This document shows positions 63,909 through 64,000 of a DNA stretch of 64,000 bases, in pieces (positions within the stretch are counted from its first letter, which is position 1; the number at the start of each line of letters is the position of its first letter). Source of the stretch: Cannabis sativa. Lineage: Eukaryota > Streptophyta > Magnoliopsida > Rosales > Cannabaceae. The position numbers and the translations under genes are program-made. A model generated the notes under the pieces. It ran no database searches and had not been told where the DNA came from. It saw only the letters and a list, made by a program, of their open reading frames with translations. The stretch covers positions 806,001 to 870,000 of the forward strand of contig NC_083602.1 of NCBI RefSeq assembly GCF_029168945.1, given 5' to 3'.

Positions 63909-64000
63909 TTATCGTTTTCTGCATGCAGTTTCTCTTTGAGCGTTGAAGAAAAGAGCAGCAACAGGAGGACCAAGGTCATTTTGGGTAGCAAAGAGGCGCG
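63909..64000 (-). CDS. Possible C-terminal exon of an unknown protein, cut by the window edge
   Basis: On the minus strand an open frame enters at the window edge and ends in TAA (63911-63909). It encodes about 29 residues including LFATQNDLGPPVAALFFNAQ and ending RKR. The composition is protein-like and this stretch is clearly GC-richer than its surroundings. I do not recognise the protein. The plus strand is also open here, so strand and frame are uncertain. Confidence 0.35.
   Translation of the reverse strand, partial: RLFATQNDLGPPVAALFFNAQRETACRKR

Overview
This is nuclear DNA from a flowering plant. It has a very AT-rich background, GT-AG introns, plant-only gene families, and dense layers of plant transposons (Cassandra, L1-type LINEs, MULE, hAT, CACTA and Tourist MITEs). 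The gene set says eudicot. A Rosales or Cannabaceae-like genome is only a guess from general appearance.

Four protein-coding genes can be supported. (1) 7559-8875 (+) is an intronless GT29 glycosyltransferase of the GALT29A type, for arabinogalactan side chains in the Golgi. (2) 10562-15639 (-) is PARP3. I rebuilt it as 17 exons and 809 residues with every splice phase closing; the first coding exon is only 6 nt, and the ADP-ribosylation triad reads Cys-Val-Glu instead of His-Tyr-Glu. (3) 25514-28604 (-) is a two-exon WIP-domain zinc-finger transcription factor, most like WIP3. (4) 55396-55804 (+) is a two-exon, 100-residue secreted peptide precursor of unknown family. A possible C-terminal coding fragment runs off the right edge (63909-64000, minus). 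GALT29A and WIP3 are neighbours in Arabidopsis, so genes 1 and 3 look like conserved microsynteny, with PARP3 and transposons between them.

The rest is mostly mobile DNA, and many boundaries can be fixed by target-site duplications (TSDs). Seven Cassandra loci (TRIM retrotransposons whose LTRs carry a 5S rRNA-like segment) are present: two with both LTRs, three solo LTRs and two degenerate ones. At 29985-34345 there is a three-layer nest: a LINE interrupted by Cassandra (TSD TGTTG), whose LTR is interrupted by a 2.5 kb solo LTR (TSD ACTTT). At 2181-4626 a foldback-like element with arms over 700 bp holds both a hAT MITE and a Cassandra solo LTR. At 60179-62582 a hAT-type element (TSD CAAAATAT) contains a GC-rich minisatellite and a second nested hAT-like element. 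Several MULE-type MITE families have perfect 9-bp TSDs.

Layout: 1-7.2 kb MITEs and the foldback element; 7.5-15.9 kb GALT29A and PARP3, convergent; 16-25 kb MITEs, Cassandra, a LINE and a 118-bp tandem repeat; 25.4-28.7 kb WIP gene; 29-46.7 kb retroelement-rich; 46.7-55 kb AT-rich with MITEs; 55.4-55.8 kb peptide gene; 57-64 kb LINE, CACTA MITE, minisatellite element and microsatellite. The genes do not form a pathway with each other.
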